From positions 16,450 to 80,449 of the forward strand of contig NZ_JACHOP010000025.1 in the NCBI RefSeq assembly GCF_014199935.1: a stretch of 64,000 nucleotides of DNA, written 5' to 3'. Under the pieces are notes generated by a model. It was not told the origin of the DNA and did not search any database. It saw only the letters and a program-made list of their open reading frames with translations. Made by a program: the position numbers and the translations under genes. Position 1 is the first letter of the stretch, and each line of letters starts with the position of its first letter. Shown in pieces: positions 46,877 to 57,429 of this stretch. The stretch is from Methylorubrum rhodinum. Lineage in GTDB: Bacteria > Pseudomonadota > Alphaproteobacteria > Rhizobiales > Beijerinckiaceae.

Positions 46877-47039
46877 GGCTCGCTCGCTCCACCTGACGCG
46901 TCATCGGCCCACGGCACAGGCCACTCGGAAAGGGCTTCCGGGACCGGCTTCACGGCCGGTTAACCCTACTGGGGGAGAACGTTTGTGTCCTTTTCGAGCG
47001 CGCGGCAACCCGCCGCCCCGGACTCGGCCGCGTATCCCC

Positions 47040-47807
47040 ATGCTGATCGTCTGCCCGGCCTGCGCCAGCGAGTACCGCATCGATGCCGAGAAGGTCGGCG
47101 CCTCCGGCCGTTCCGTCCGCTGCGCCGCCTGCCGCGAGACGTGGTTCATCGGCCCCGACGACGTGGCCGCCGGACTCATGGCGGAGCTGAACCCGGAGCC
47201 GGACCCGTTCGACGCCGCCGTGATCGACGAGCCCCCGGTCGCCGCGGCACCCGCGACGGAGGCGCCGCCCCCGGACCCATCCGAGCCCCCGGCGCCGCGC
47301 CGCCGTCCGCAGCCGAAGGCCAAGACGAAGCCCAAGCGGGCCGGCCCGCGCCGCCTCTCGCCGTCGCTCGCGGCCGGTCTCGCCGTCGCCGCCCTGCTGC
47401 CGCTGGCGCTGCTCGGCCGCGCGACCGTGGTGCGGGCGATGCCGCAGACCGCCGCGATCTACGCGGGAATCGGCCTGACGGTGAACCTGCGCGGCATCGA
47501 ACTCTCGGACGTCGCCGCCTTCCAGACCCCGGCCGAGGGCGCCGAGCCGGCCCGGCTCGTGGTCGAGGGCGATCTCGTCGGCGTCGCCCGCGAGCGCGTG
47601 GCGGTGCCGCCGGTCGAGATCGAGGTGCGCGACGCGCTTGGCCAGTCGCTCTACCGCTGGAGCGTGCCCGGCCCCCGCGCCGCTTTGGAGCCCGGCGAGC
47701 GCGCCCGCTTCAAGGCGAGCCTGTCGGCGCCGCCCGCGAAGGGGCACAGCATCGAGGTGCGCTTCGCGGAAGCCGCGTCGGCACCCACAGCCAGCGAGCA
47801 GCCCTGA
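47040..47807 (+). CDS. MJ0042-type zinc-ribbon membrane protein
   Basis: A 255-residue product with an N-terminal zinc ribbon (CPACASEYRI ... VRCAACRETWF, four cysteines), a Pro/Lys-rich linker, one membrane helix (about 118-135) and a C-terminal extracytoplasmic domain of the DUF3426 kind (LVVEGDLVGVARERVAVPPV, GPRAALEPGERARFKASL). The role is unknown. The ATG at 47040 is directly before LIVCPACASEYR, the family N-terminus. Divergent from ftsE, a common alphaproteobacterial arrangement. Confidence 0.88.
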   Translation: MLIVCPACASEYRIDAEKVGASGRSVRCAACRETWFIGPDDVAAGLMAELNPEPDPFDAAVIDEPPVAAAPATEAPPPDPSEPPAPRRRPQPKAKTKPKRAGPRRLSPSLAAGLAVAALLPLALLGRATVVRAMPQTAAIYAGIGLTVNLRGIELSDVAAFQTPAEGAEPARLVVEGDLVGVARERVAVPPVEIEVRDALGQSLYRWSVPGPRAALEPGERARFKASLSAPPAKGHSIEVRFAEAASAPTASEQP

Positions 47808-47904
47808 TCGGCCCGACGGTGGCGGAGCCGGTCGCGCGTGCTATGCTGCCGTGCACCACAGCCCTCCCGCATCGGCCGCGAGCGTCCCAGGTCCCCCCAT
47901 CCGC

Positions 47905-48474
47905 ATGAGCACCGCATCCAAACGCGTCCGCGTCCTGTTCGATGAGGCCTCGATCGCCAAGCGCAACGACGAGCTCGCGCGCGAGATCGTTTCGGCCAAA
48001 CCCGAGAATCTCCTCGTCGTCGCGGTGCTCAAGGGCAGCTTCATGTTCGCCGCCGATCTGCTGCGGGCGCTGCACCGGGCCGGACTGTCGCCGCAGGTCG
48101 AGTTCGTGCATCTGTCGAGCTACCGCACCTCGACCGTGTCCTCGGGCCAGGTCGAGATCCTGCGCGACGTGCAGAGCGAGGTGCGCGGGCGCGATGTGCT
48201 GCTCGTCGACGACATCCTCGAATCCGGCCGCACCGTGGTCTTCGCCAAGGACCTGCTGATGGCCCGCGGCGCCAAGCGGGTGCTGACGGCCGTGCTGCTG
48301 GAAAAGCCCGGCAAGCGCGCGGTGACGATCGATGCCGATTTCGTCGGCTTCACCTGCCCCGACGTGTTCGTGGTCGGCTACGGCATGGACGCGGCTCACG
48401 CCTTCCGCCAGCTCCCCTTCGTCGGCCTCGTCGATTACGAGAGCACCGACCCCGACCTGTTTGGCGGCGCTTGA
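47905..48474 (+). CDS. hpt: Hypoxanthine phosphoribosyltransferase
   Basis: Purine salvage enzyme making IMP (and GMP) from base plus PRPP. The 189-residue product has LLVVAVLKGSFMFAADLLRA, the PRPP-binding motif VLLVDDILESGRTVVF and the C-terminal DVFVVGYGMD base-binding segment. ATG 47905 gives the usual N-terminus; the longer open frame upstream overlaps the preceding gene out of frame. Confidence 0.95.
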   Translation: MSTASKRVRVLFDEASIAKRNDELAREIVSAKPENLLVVAVLKGSFMFAADLLRALHRAGLSPQVEFVHLSSYRTSTVSSGQVEILRDVQSEVRGRDVLLVDDILESGRTVVFAKDLLMARGAKRVLTAVLLEKPGKRAVTIDADFVGFTCPDVFVVGYGMDAAHAFRQLPFVGLVDYESTDPDLFGGA

Positions 48475-48640
48475 GCAGAGGCTCGTTGCGAGCGGAAATT
48501 CCCGATAAATCGGTGACACTTCTGCTGAAAACGCGACAAATGGAACTCGAGCGCGAGACCGAGGCTTGACAGGCCGCCGCTGCGCTTGATCAGTCGGCTG
48601 ACGCGAAATTCGATCGAGGATTGGTAGAGGGCAGCCGGTC

Positions 48641-49006
48641 ATGGCGCGCATCCTGCTCGTGGATGACGAGGACACCCTGCGCGGCTTCCTGAAGCGGGGC
48701 CTCGAACTCGACGGCCACTCCGTCGTCACCGCCATCGACGGCAGCGACGGGCTCGACCGCCTGTCCGAAGCGGCCGGCGGCTTCGACCTGATGCTCACCG
48801 ACATCCGCATGCCGCTGATGGACGGCATCGCGCTGGCGCTCGCGGCCAAGCGCGACTATCCCGACCTGACGATCCTGCTGATGACCGGCTTCGCCGACCA
48901 GCGCGAGCGCGCCCGCGGCCTCGACGCCATCGTCACCGACGTGCTGACCAAGCCGTTCTCCCTCGCCGATCTGCGCTCGACGGTGTCGCGGGCGCTGGCG
49001 GCATAG
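48641..49006 (+). CDS. cpdR: Single-domain response regulator, CpdR-like
   Basis: A 121-residue receiver without an output domain. The acidic pocket is VDDED, the phosphoacceptor is Asp54 (MLTDIRMP), with Thr82 (LMTGFADQ) and Lys104 (LTKPF). Such regulators of the CpdR type link the CckA phosphorelay to ClpXP-dependent proteolysis in alphaproteobacteria. The N-terminus MARILL and the MTGFA segment support CpdR, but other single receivers are possible. The TAG stop overlaps repeat A copy 4. Confidence 0.78.
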   Translation: MARILLVDDEDTLRGFLKRGLELDGHSVVTAIDGSDGLDRLSEAAGGFDLMLTDIRMPLMDGIALALAAKRDYPDLTILLMTGFADQRERARGLDAIVTDVLTKPFSLADLRSTVSRALAA

Positions 49007-49053
49007 AGCATCGGCCCGGACGGTTCGCACCGGCTTCCGGAGCGAGCCGAGGC
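49005..49053. repeat. Dispersed inverted repeat, family A, copy 4
   Basis: AGAGCATCGGCCCGGACGG ... CGGCTTCCGGAGCGAGCCGAG, the same orientation as copy 2. The first two bases are part of the cpdR stop codon. It lies between the convergent cpdR and tspO genes. Confidence 0.72.
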
Positions 49054-49072
49054 GGACACGACAGTCTCGCCG

Positions 49073-49588
49073 TCAGTTCATTTGCCAGATCACGCCGTTG
49101 AGCAGGCAGGCGAAGCTGACCCAGGCGGCGTAGGGCGCGAGCAGCCACGCCGCCGCCCGGTCGAAGCGCCGGGACAGGCGGATCGTCCAGAGGATCATCA
49201 CCAGCATCGCCAGGGCCACGACGAGGGCGAGCCCGAGTTCGTGTGCGGCGAAGAAGACCGGGGTCCATGCGGCGTTGAGGACGAGCTGGGCCGCGAAGGC
49301 CGCGAGCGCCAGCCACCACGCCCGCCGGGACGGGCCCGCCACTGGCTGCGCCCCGAGCAGCCGCCACAGCGAGACGGCGATCATCGCGTAGAGCACCGTC
49401 CAGGCGACCGGAAACAGCCAGTTCGGCGGGTTGAAGGCGGGTTTGCGGATCGTCTCGTACCACGTCTCGATGTTCGAGCCGGTGGCGAGCGAGCCGATCG
49501 CCGCGGTCAGCACCACCGGCAGGATCGCCGCGGCGAGGCGGGGCAGCGGCGAAAGCGCCGGCCGCTCGGGAACCTCCAGGGTGGTCAT
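49073..49588 (-). CDS. tspO: TspO/MBR (tryptophan-rich sensory) family protein
   Basis: A 171-residue membrane protein with five helices and the family block KPAFNPPNWLFPVAWTVLY. TspO proteins bind tetrapyrroles and are linked to porphyrin and stress signalling (in Rhodobacter to control of photosynthesis genes); the role here is not shown. The N-terminal 17 residues are Pro-rich and cytoplasmic. Divergent from metC with 90 bp between starts. Confidence 0.92.
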   Translation of the reverse strand: MTTLEVPERPALSPLPRLAAAILPVVLTAAIGSLATGSNIETWYETIRKPAFNPPNWLFPVAWTVLYAMIAVSLWRLLGAQPVAGPSRRAWWLALAAFAAQLVLNAAWTPVFFAAHELGLALVVALAMLVMILWTIRLSRRFDRAAAWLLAPYAAWVSFACLLNGVIWQMN

Positions 49589-49678
49589 GCGCCGTATGAT
49601 GCTCCGTCCGTCGATACGCCGCCTTGCCCGGAACCGGGGTTTCGCTCAAGCCCGCGGGACAGACCGTGTGAGGATGCG

Positions 49679-50920
49679 ATGAGCCGGACCAACGCGCCCG
49701 AGACCGATCCGGATGCAGGCTTGGATGCAGGCTTGGATGCAGGCCGGGGCGACGATCCCGCTCCGCTCTCCGCCGCGGAGTGGAGCCCGCGCACGCTCGC
49801 TGCGCAGGCGATGGGCCATATCGATCCCGTGACCCGCGCGGTGGTGCCGCCGCTCCACCTCTCGACCACCTTCCTGCGCGACGCCGACAACGCCTACCGC
49901 TCGGGCTTCTCCTACGCCCGGCCCGACAACGCCACCGTGCGGGAAGCCGAGGGCGTGATCGCCGCGCTGGAAGGCGCGCAGGCCGGCGCGCTGCTGTTCG
50001 GCTCCGGCATGGCGGCGGCGGCGGCGGTGTTCTCAGCGCTCTCGCCCGGCGACCACGTGGTCGCGCCGGAGGTGATGTATTGGGGCCTCAAGCGCTGGCT
50101 GCGGCAGGAGGCGGACCGGCTCGGCCTCGCGGTCGATTTCGTCGCGATGGACGATCCTCGTGCGGTGCGCGCCGCCATCGTGCCCGGCCGCACCTGGCTC
50201 GTCTGGGCCGAGACGCCGGGCAACCCGCTCTGCACTGTCACCGACCTCGCGGGCGTGGCCGAGATCGCGCATGCGGCCGGCGCCCGGCTCGCCGTCGATT
50301 CCACCGCGGCCAGCCCGATCCTGACCCGGCCGCTGGAGCACGGGGCCGACCTCGTGATGCATTCGGCCACCAAAATCCTGAACGGCCACTCGGACGTGGT
50401 CGCCGGCGTGCTCGCCGCCGCGCGGGCCGACGCGTTCTGGGAGCGGATCGTCGCGATCCGTGCGACCTGGGGGGCGATCCTCGGGCCGTTCGAGGCCTAC
50501 CTGCTGATGCGCGGCCTGCGCACCCTGCCCCTGCGGGCGAGCGCCCAGTGCGCCGGGGCGCAGCATCTGGCCGAACGTCTCTCCGACCACCCGCGGGTGA
50601 GCGCCGTGCTCTATCCGGGCCTGCCCGACCATCCCGGCCACGCGGTGGCGGCGCGCCAGATGCGCGGCGGCTTCGGCTTCATGCTGTCGTTCCGGGTCGT
50701 GGGCGGCGAGGCCGCGGCGATCGATACCGCCGCGCGGGTGCGGCTGTGGAAGCGGGCGACCTCGCTCGGCGGCGTCGAGAGCCTGATCGAACACCGCGCC
50801 TCGGTCGAGGGCCCCACCACGCCCTGCCCGCCCGATCTGCTGCGGCTCTCCACCGGCATCGAGGACCCGGACGACCTGTTTCGCGATCTCGACGCGGCGC
50901 TTCGCGCGGCGCATGCCTGA
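49679..50920 (+). CDS. metC: Cystathionine beta-lyase (Cys/Met metabolism PLP enzyme)
   Basis: PLP-dependent enzyme splitting cystathionine to homocysteine, pyruvate and ammonia. The 413-residue product has FSYARPDNATVREAEGVIAA, AETPGNPLCTVTDLAGVAEI and the PLP lysine Lys232 in MHSATKILNGHSDV, all typical of the Cys/Met transsulfuration family. MetC fits best among MetB/MetC/MetZ but is not certain. The N-terminus contains a 12-bp repeat in tandem (DAGLDAGLDAG). TGAGGA precedes the ATG. Confidence 0.85.
   Translation: MSRTNAPETDPDAGLDAGLDAGRGDDPAPLSAAEWSPRTLAAQAMGHIDPVTRAVVPPLHLSTTFLRDADNAYRSGFSYARPDNATVREAEGVIAALEGAQAGALLFGSGMAAAAAVFSALSPGDHVVAPEVMYWGLKRWLRQEADRLGLAVDFVAMDDPRAVRAAIVPGRTWLVWAETPGNPLCTVTDLAGVAEIAHAAGARLAVDSTAASPILTRPLEHGADLVMHSATKILNGHSDVVAGVLAAARADAFWERIVAIRATWGAILGPFEAYLLMRGLRTLPLRASAQCAGAQHLAERLSDHPRVSAVLYPGLPDHPGHAVAARQMRGGFGFMLSFRVVGGEAAAIDTAARVRLWKRATSLGGVESLIEHRASVEGPTTPCPPDLLRLSTGIEDPDDLFRDLDAALRAAHA
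49711..49746 (+). repeat. Three tandem 12-bp units inside metC
   Basis: GGATGCAGGCTT occurs twice and then as GGATGCAGGCCG, encoding Asp-Ala-Gly-Leu repeats in the flexible N-terminus. As the unit is a multiple of three, copy-number change would keep the frame. Confidence 0.9.
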
Positions 50921-51011
50921 CATCGTCACAGGAATTTTGCGCTCGACCACACCCGTCGCGGCCTCTCGCGCGTTGAGGCTCACGAACGCCCCTGCCCTTC
51001 CGCGAGCCGAC

Positions 51012-51470
51012 ATGACGACCCGCCTGCTCCTCGCCGCCCTCGGCCTTGCCGCGCTGACCGTACCCGCCTTCGCCGAGGACGGCCCGCCCAGGCTCGACGT
51101 CGAATCGACCTGCAAGTCGGCCCAGCGCGCCCAGGTCAGCATCAGCGACAACGCCAGCCTGGAGGGCTGCCTGCGCTCCGAGCGCAGCGCGCACGACGAG
51201 CTGAAGAAGAATTGGAGCAAGTTCCCCGGCGCCGCCAAGACCCAGTGCTCGCAGCAATTCAAGGCCGGCGGCTCGCCCTCCTATGTCGAGCTGGTGACCT
51301 GCCTCGAACTCGCCAGCGGCACCGTGCCCTCGCAGGGCCAGGATGCCTCGGCCCAGAGCCCGGTCGGCGGCGGCAAGGCCCCCCCGGAGCGCAAGACCGG
51401 AAGCGCGCTGACCAAGGAACCGTCGCCGGCTCAGCGCACCGATCCGATCAAGGTATTGAACGACAAGTAG
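51012..51470 (+). CDS. Exported small protein with Cys residues, unknown
   Basis: A 152-residue product with a clear signal peptide (MTTRLLLAALGLAALTVPAFA, cleaved before EDGPP). The mature part has spaced cysteines (STCKSAQRAQ, LEGCLRSERS, KTQCSQQF, VTCLELAS), likely two disulfides, and a Pro/Lys-rich tail. ATG 51012 is chosen because the signal peptide starts there; the longer frame overlaps metC. No family recognised. Confidence 0.7.
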   Translation: MTTRLLLAALGLAALTVPAFAEDGPPRLDVESTCKSAQRAQVSISDNASLEGCLRSERSAHDELKKNWSKFPGAAKTQCSQQFKAGGSPSYVELVTCLELASGTVPSQGQDASAQSPVGGGKAPPERKTGSALTKEPSPAQRTDPIKVLNDK

Positions 51471-51481
51471 GTCTTTGGGAC

Positions 51482-51510
51482 CGGGGCGGGAGGACGGACC
51501 GCCCCGTCCT
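51482..51510 (+). terminator. Putative terminator after the exported small protein gene
   Basis: CGGGGCGG (51482-51489) pairs with CCGCCCCG (51499-51506) around a 9-base loop, with TCCTCATT following. A moderate candidate; the T-run is poor. Confidence 0.45.
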
Positions 51511-51598
51511 CATTCTGCGCCACCGGAACGACGAAATGCCCCGTCCACGCGCGTCAGGGCGGCGTGAGGCGAGGCTCGCGGATGCGTCGAAGAGCGTG

Positions 51599-51787
51599 TC
51601 AGACGAAGTAGGTGATCGTCGCCGCGAGCGCCGTCGCCATGGTGGCCAGGGCGAAGCCCGAATGCGCCAGCGTCAGAGAGCCCCGCGGCACCGAGGCGGG
51701 CTCGTGGTCCTCATAGCCGAAGGCCTGACCGGCGGCGCGCTCCAGCCGCACGAGAGAGATATGGCGGGCCTGCGCAGCAGCGGTCAT
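51599..51787 (-). CDS. Small single-TM protein (62 aa) behind a LexA-type box
   Basis: A 62-residue product: an Arg/Glu-containing N-terminal soluble part (SLVRLERAAGQAFGYEDHEP) and one C-terminal membrane helix (about 42-62, HSGFALATMATALAATITYF). GGGAGA lies about 10 bases before the ATG at 51787; a longer form from 51802 is possible. A GAAC-N7-GAAC box lies 35-50 bp upstream. Caulobacter SidA and DidA are small membrane proteins induced by DNA damage that block division; this gene has the same general properties, but no sequence similarity was established. Function is unknown. Confidence 0.62.
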   Translation of the reverse strand: MTAAAQARHISLVRLERAAGQAFGYEDHEPASVPRGSLTLAHSGFALATMATALAATITYFV

Positions 51788-51822
51788 CGGCGTATCTCCC
51801 AATGGTCAAGCTGACGTTTTCG

Positions 51823-51837
51823 GAACAACGTGCGAAC
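51823..51837 (-). promoter_or_regulatory. LexA-type box (GTTC-N7-GTTC)
   Basis: Plus strand GAACAACGTGCGAAC, i.e. GTTC-N7-GTTC read toward the 62-aa gene, the alphaproteobacterial LexA consensus. It lies in an intergenic region 35 bp before the start codon. An exact match is expected by chance about twice per 64 kb over both strands, so position is the main support. Confidence 0.5.
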
Positions 51838-52068
51838 TCGCACATCGGTTCCGCTCCGGCTCGGTCAGCCCTCCTTAACCATCCGCTTGCATCACTGGTG
51901 TGACGGCCTCGCGCTCGCCGGTTTGAACGCGGCGCCGTCGCCATGCGAAACTGCGGCACTGGAAGTGTCGCGCCGACGAGTGAACACCGGCTTTCGAGCC
52001 GATGCGACAGGGACACGAGGGCCGAAGGGGCGCTTTTTGTTTCTCGTTTGTTCCTGTATCAAGAGGGT

Positions 52069-54183
<2,115 letters not shown>

Positions 54184-54228
54184 TTTATATCTTGTTTGCG
54201 TATGATGTTATATCTGGCGAGGCGGCAT

Positions 54229-55482
54229 CTATTTTGGCAACGAGGCAAGGCGCTTCTTCGCTAGGTTCATCATATTATTTAAATCTGCTTGATTCATAGG
54301 CATCGACATATAATTGATGATCTGCTCGTGATGGTAAAATTTATGCTTGTTGAAAAGACAAAATCGAATTAATTCAGCCAATATTATACTTCCATATTGA
54401 GCGCAAAGAAGAGCATGGTCCCCAGATGTGCCCTTATGAACAATTTTATTTCTAAAATCCTGCATAAAGCTAAGTCTTTTGTAGATATATGTAGGATTTT
54501 TAAATATTGAACTTGCTCGTTCGATGATTTTTTTTGACTCTTCTTTGGAATCTTTTGAGCAAATTATTTCGATGCCGGTCCAAAATTTGAGTAGAGCTAG
54601 GTCTACAGATGGCGCCTCAAGCCCTTCTTGAAATAAGATTACAGACTGCACAAACTTGTCTTTAAAATCAATCTTGTTCAATTGCTTTATGTAGCGTGCC
54701 GCAAATTTGGATGCATCATCATCAAACTCATCACGATACGTAAAATTGCGCTTAAAATTCCTTGGAAAGTTATTGTCCGAGAAATAAGATCCGATTTTGC
54801 GTCTTTTTCGGTCTACTATAAATATTGACGATGCTGACAGAAAGCTCCCGATGGGAGCGTTTGGGTATCCGAATCTTTTAGTAACACCGTATCCGCGATA
54901 AACCAGATTAAGCACTCCAAGCCCGTACTTAAATTTGCGATCTGCCCTATCGATTGCTAAGCGATGATCCGTTGCTTGTATATTTGTGGTGGCAAAAATG
55001 AAATCATCATGCAAGCCTAGTGTCAACTTATTTGAGTTATGTTTGGCGAGGGCCAACTGATCGGCTTTTTTCAGATTTGCTGAAAATTTTATATCTCCAT
55101 CTATCGAATGAGTAAAGCGCGGAAAGCTCATATATGCCATGCGATTTACTTGTAAAATTGCGACCAATGAACTTGGAGCTTTGTTTGTAAATTCTCGTAA
55201 ATATGATCGCATGCGCTGCATAAAATATTTCGTCGTAAAATTATTGGATTTCGCGCATTCATTTAGGACGTGCCATACGGCATCGTCCTTGATGTGGTCG
55301 TCCAGAGCTGGCGTGAATTTTAAGCTAAATACAATTTCAAAAGTGCCTTTTTCCAGCAAATCTGAAGGCCAGCCCACACGGTCGTCGATAAATTCGAAAA
55401 TAGCAGACAAACTATCGAGTACTTCCTGCAGATTTTTAGCAGCCTCTACCTTATAATCAGCTGTTTTCGCAGAAGTATCCAT
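54229..55482 (-). CDS. AT-rich HEPN-domain (ApeA-like) protein
   Basis: A 417-residue product in strongly AT-rich sequence, unlike parE (45 bp away, convergent) and the next gene. The C-terminal third is predicted helical and looks like an Apea-type HEPN module: LLKFWTGIEIICSK (297-310), KKIIERASSIFKNP, then R344-x4-H349 (DFRNKIVHKGTS), the Rx4-6H motif of HEPN RNases. The N-terminal 230 residues match no family I know. HEPN proteins of this type include phage-defence RNases, but many are non-defence; the assignment to defence is inference. The AT content suggests recent transfer. Confidence 0.62.
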   Translation of the reverse strand: MDTSAKTADYKVEAAKNLQEVLDSLSAIFEFIDDRVGWPSDLLEKGTFEIVFSLKFTPALDDHIKDDAVWHVLNECAKSNNFTTKYFMQRMRSYLREFTNKAPSSLVAILQVNRMAYMSFPRFTHSIDGDIKFSANLKKADQLALAKHNSNKLTLGLHDDFIFATTNIQATDHRLAIDRADRKFKYGLGVLNLVYRGYGVTKRFGYPNAPIGSFLSASSIFIVDRKRRKIGSYFSDNNFPRNFKRNFTYRDEFDDDASKFAARYIKQLNKIDFKDKFVQSVILFQEGLEAPSVDLALLKFWTGIEIICSKDSKEESKKIIERASSIFKNPTYIYKRLSFMQDFRNKIVHKGTSGDHALLCAQYGSIILAELIRFCLFNKHKFYHHEQIINYMSMPMNQADLNNMMNLAKKRLASLPK

Positions 55483-55689
55483 ATAGGCGTTGCCTAAATT
55501 CTAATTGGTGGTTGTTTTATTGTTGCCGCATGAGGTGGTGTCGTGCGATGCCTGACTTAAGGCCTACTATTTTATGATGGCTACGGTAGGACCGATCTGA
55601 TGGAACACATAGGGCCACTTTAGGCCGTGTCACGTTCAATCCCTCGCACCATATCTCTTCCATCAAGCGAACCACAGCTGGGGCCGAGC

Positions 55690-57030
55690 ATGGGTGAACC
55701 CGTGACCAAAAAGAAACTCCACCTCGGCGCCTTCATGCGCCCCATCGGCATACACACCGCGTGGTGGCGCTATCCCGGTGGGTATCCGGATGCGAACTTC
55801 AACCTCGATCACCTCGTGCGCTTCATCCGTACGCTGGAGGCGGCGAAGTTCGATGCGTTCTTCATGGCCGACCATCTGGCGGTGATGAAGATGCCGATGG
55901 AGGCGCTCAAACGCTCGGCCACCGTCACCTCGTTCGATCCGCTGACGCTGCTGCCCGCGCTCGCCATGGTGACGGAGCGGATCGGGCTGATCGCCACCGC
56001 TTCGACCACCTACAACGAGCCCTATCACGTCGCCCGCAAGTTCGCCTCGCTCGACCACATCTCGAAGGGCCGCGCGGCCTGGAACCTCGTGACCTCGGGC
56101 AATCCCGACGAGGCGCTGAATTTCGGGCGCGACGCCCATCTCGACCACCCGGTCCGCTACGCCCGCGCCCGCGAGTTCTTCGAAGTCGTGACGGGGCTGT
56201 GGGATTCCTGGGCGGACGACGCCTTCGTGCGCGATGTCGAGGCTGGGCTGTTCTTCGATCCCGACAAGCTGCACACCCTCGACCACAAGGGCGAGTTTCT
56301 GAAGGTGAAGGGCCCGCTCAACGTGGCCCGTCCGGTCCAGGGCTGGCCGGTGATCGTGCAGGCCGGCGCGTCCGACGCCGGGCGGCAGATCGCGGCGGAG
56401 ACCGCCGAAATGGTGTTCGGCTCGGCCTCGAACCTGGAGGCGGGCCAGAAATTCTACGCCGACGTGAAGGGCCGGATGCGTGCCGCGGGCCGCGCGCCGG
56501 ACGAGCTGAAAATCCTGCCCGGCGCCTTCGTCGTGGTCGGCGGCACGGAAGAGGAGGCGCGCGAGAAGAAGGCGCGGCTCGATGCGCTGGTGCCGGTGGA
56601 GAGCGGACTCGCCAACCTCTCGGTCCGGCTCGGCACCGACGCCTCGGGCTTCGACCTCGATGCGCCGCTCCCTGAGATTCCCGAAACCAACGCCAGCAAG
56701 AGCGGGCAGGCGCAGATCGTCGATTACGCCCGCCGCACCGGTGCCACCGTGCGCGAACTCGCCCGCAAGGTCGGCGGCTATGGCGGGCTGAGCTTCATCG
56801 GCACGCCGGAGCAGATCGCCGACCGGATGGTCGAGTGGCTGCACGGCGGGGCTTGCGACGGCTTCAACGTCATGTTCCCCTTCGTGCCTGAGGGGCTCGA
56901 CGATTTCTGCAGCGGCGTCGTGCCCGAGTTGCAGCGCCGCGGCCTGTTCCGCAGCGAGTACGAGGGCACGACGCTCCGCGACCACCTCGGGCTGAAGCGG
57001 CCGGGCAACCGCTTCTTTGAGGGTCTGTGA
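55690..57030 (+). CDS. LLM-class flavin-dependent monooxygenase (NtaA/SnaA/DszA type)
   Basis: FMNH2-dependent oxygenase of the bacterial luciferase superfamily; it needs a separate flavin reductase. The 446-residue product has a TIM-barrel layout with LGAFMRPIGIHTAWWRYPGG at the start, FDAFFMADHLAV, STTYNEPYHVARKFASLDHI, GRAAWNLVTSGNPDEALNFG and QAGASDAGRQIAAETAEMVF, all family hallmarks. Members oxidise nitrilotriacetate, dibenzothiophene sulfone or alkyl sulfides; the substrate here is unknown. ATG 55690 is chosen because it precedes the conserved region and GGGGCCGAG is upstream; a GTG at 55627 is in frame. Confidence 0.88.
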   Translation: MGEPVTKKKLHLGAFMRPIGIHTAWWRYPGGYPDANFNLDHLVRFIRTLEAAKFDAFFMADHLAVMKMPMEALKRSATVTSFDPLTLLPALAMVTERIGLIATASTTYNEPYHVARKFASLDHISKGRAAWNLVTSGNPDEALNFGRDAHLDHPVRYARAREFFEVVTGLWDSWADDAFVRDVEAGLFFDPDKLHTLDHKGEFLKVKGPLNVARPVQGWPVIVQAGASDAGRQIAAETAEMVFGSASNLEAGQKFYADVKGRMRAAGRAPDELKILPGAFVVVGGTEEEAREKKARLDALVPVESGLANLSVRLGTDASGFDLDAPLPEIPETNASKSGQAQIVDYARRTGATVRELARKVGGYGGLSFIGTPEQIADRMVEWLHGGACDGFNVMFPFVPEGLDDFCSGVVPELQRRGLFRSEYEGTTLRDHLGLKRPGNRFFEGL

Positions 57031-57034
57031 GCGC

Positions 57035-57358
57035 TCAGCGCCGGTTGGTCAGCCCGTAGAGGGCGAAACCCGCGAGCCCGGCGAGCGCGAGAGCCAGCAG
57101 CGGCTGGCTGCCGACGCGGTCGGCGGCGGCCCAGCCGCCCTGCTTGGCCCGCTCGACCAGCGCCGTGCCCTTGAGCAGGCGGGCGGCCCGCGCCCGGTTT
57201 TCCTCGCGGATCGGCACGCGCACCACGAAGCCGTCGCCGCTGCGGAAGATGTCGATGCTGTTGCGGGCGAACCCGGCGCGCACGAGCCGGCTCTTGGCCG
57301 CGTGAGCGGCGTCGCGGGTCGCGAAGTCGGCCTCGATGCCGACGGTGTCCTGGGACAT
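57035..57358 (-). CDS. Small membrane protein (107 aa), ferredoxin-like fold plus TM
   Basis: N-terminal alpha/beta segment (VGIEADFATRDAAHAAKSRL ... VRAGFARNSIDIFRSGDGFV) resembling general-stress or heat-induced alpha/beta domains, followed by one C-terminal membrane helix (about 84-104). GAGGAGGA lies 4-11 bases before the ATG. It is convergent with the monooxygenase gene, 4 bp apart. Family not firmly recognised. Confidence 0.68.
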   Translation of the reverse strand: MSQDTVGIEADFATRDAAHAAKSRLVRAGFARNSIDIFRSGDGFVVRVPIREENRARAARLLKGTALVERAKQGGWAAADRVGSQPLLALALAGLAGFALYGLTNRR

Positions 57359-57429
57359 GTCTCCTCCTCGACGGGTCGTCTGTCGGGAGGAGCAATCCGG
57401 CGCTTCCCGCACCGGTTCCGACCCTCGGC

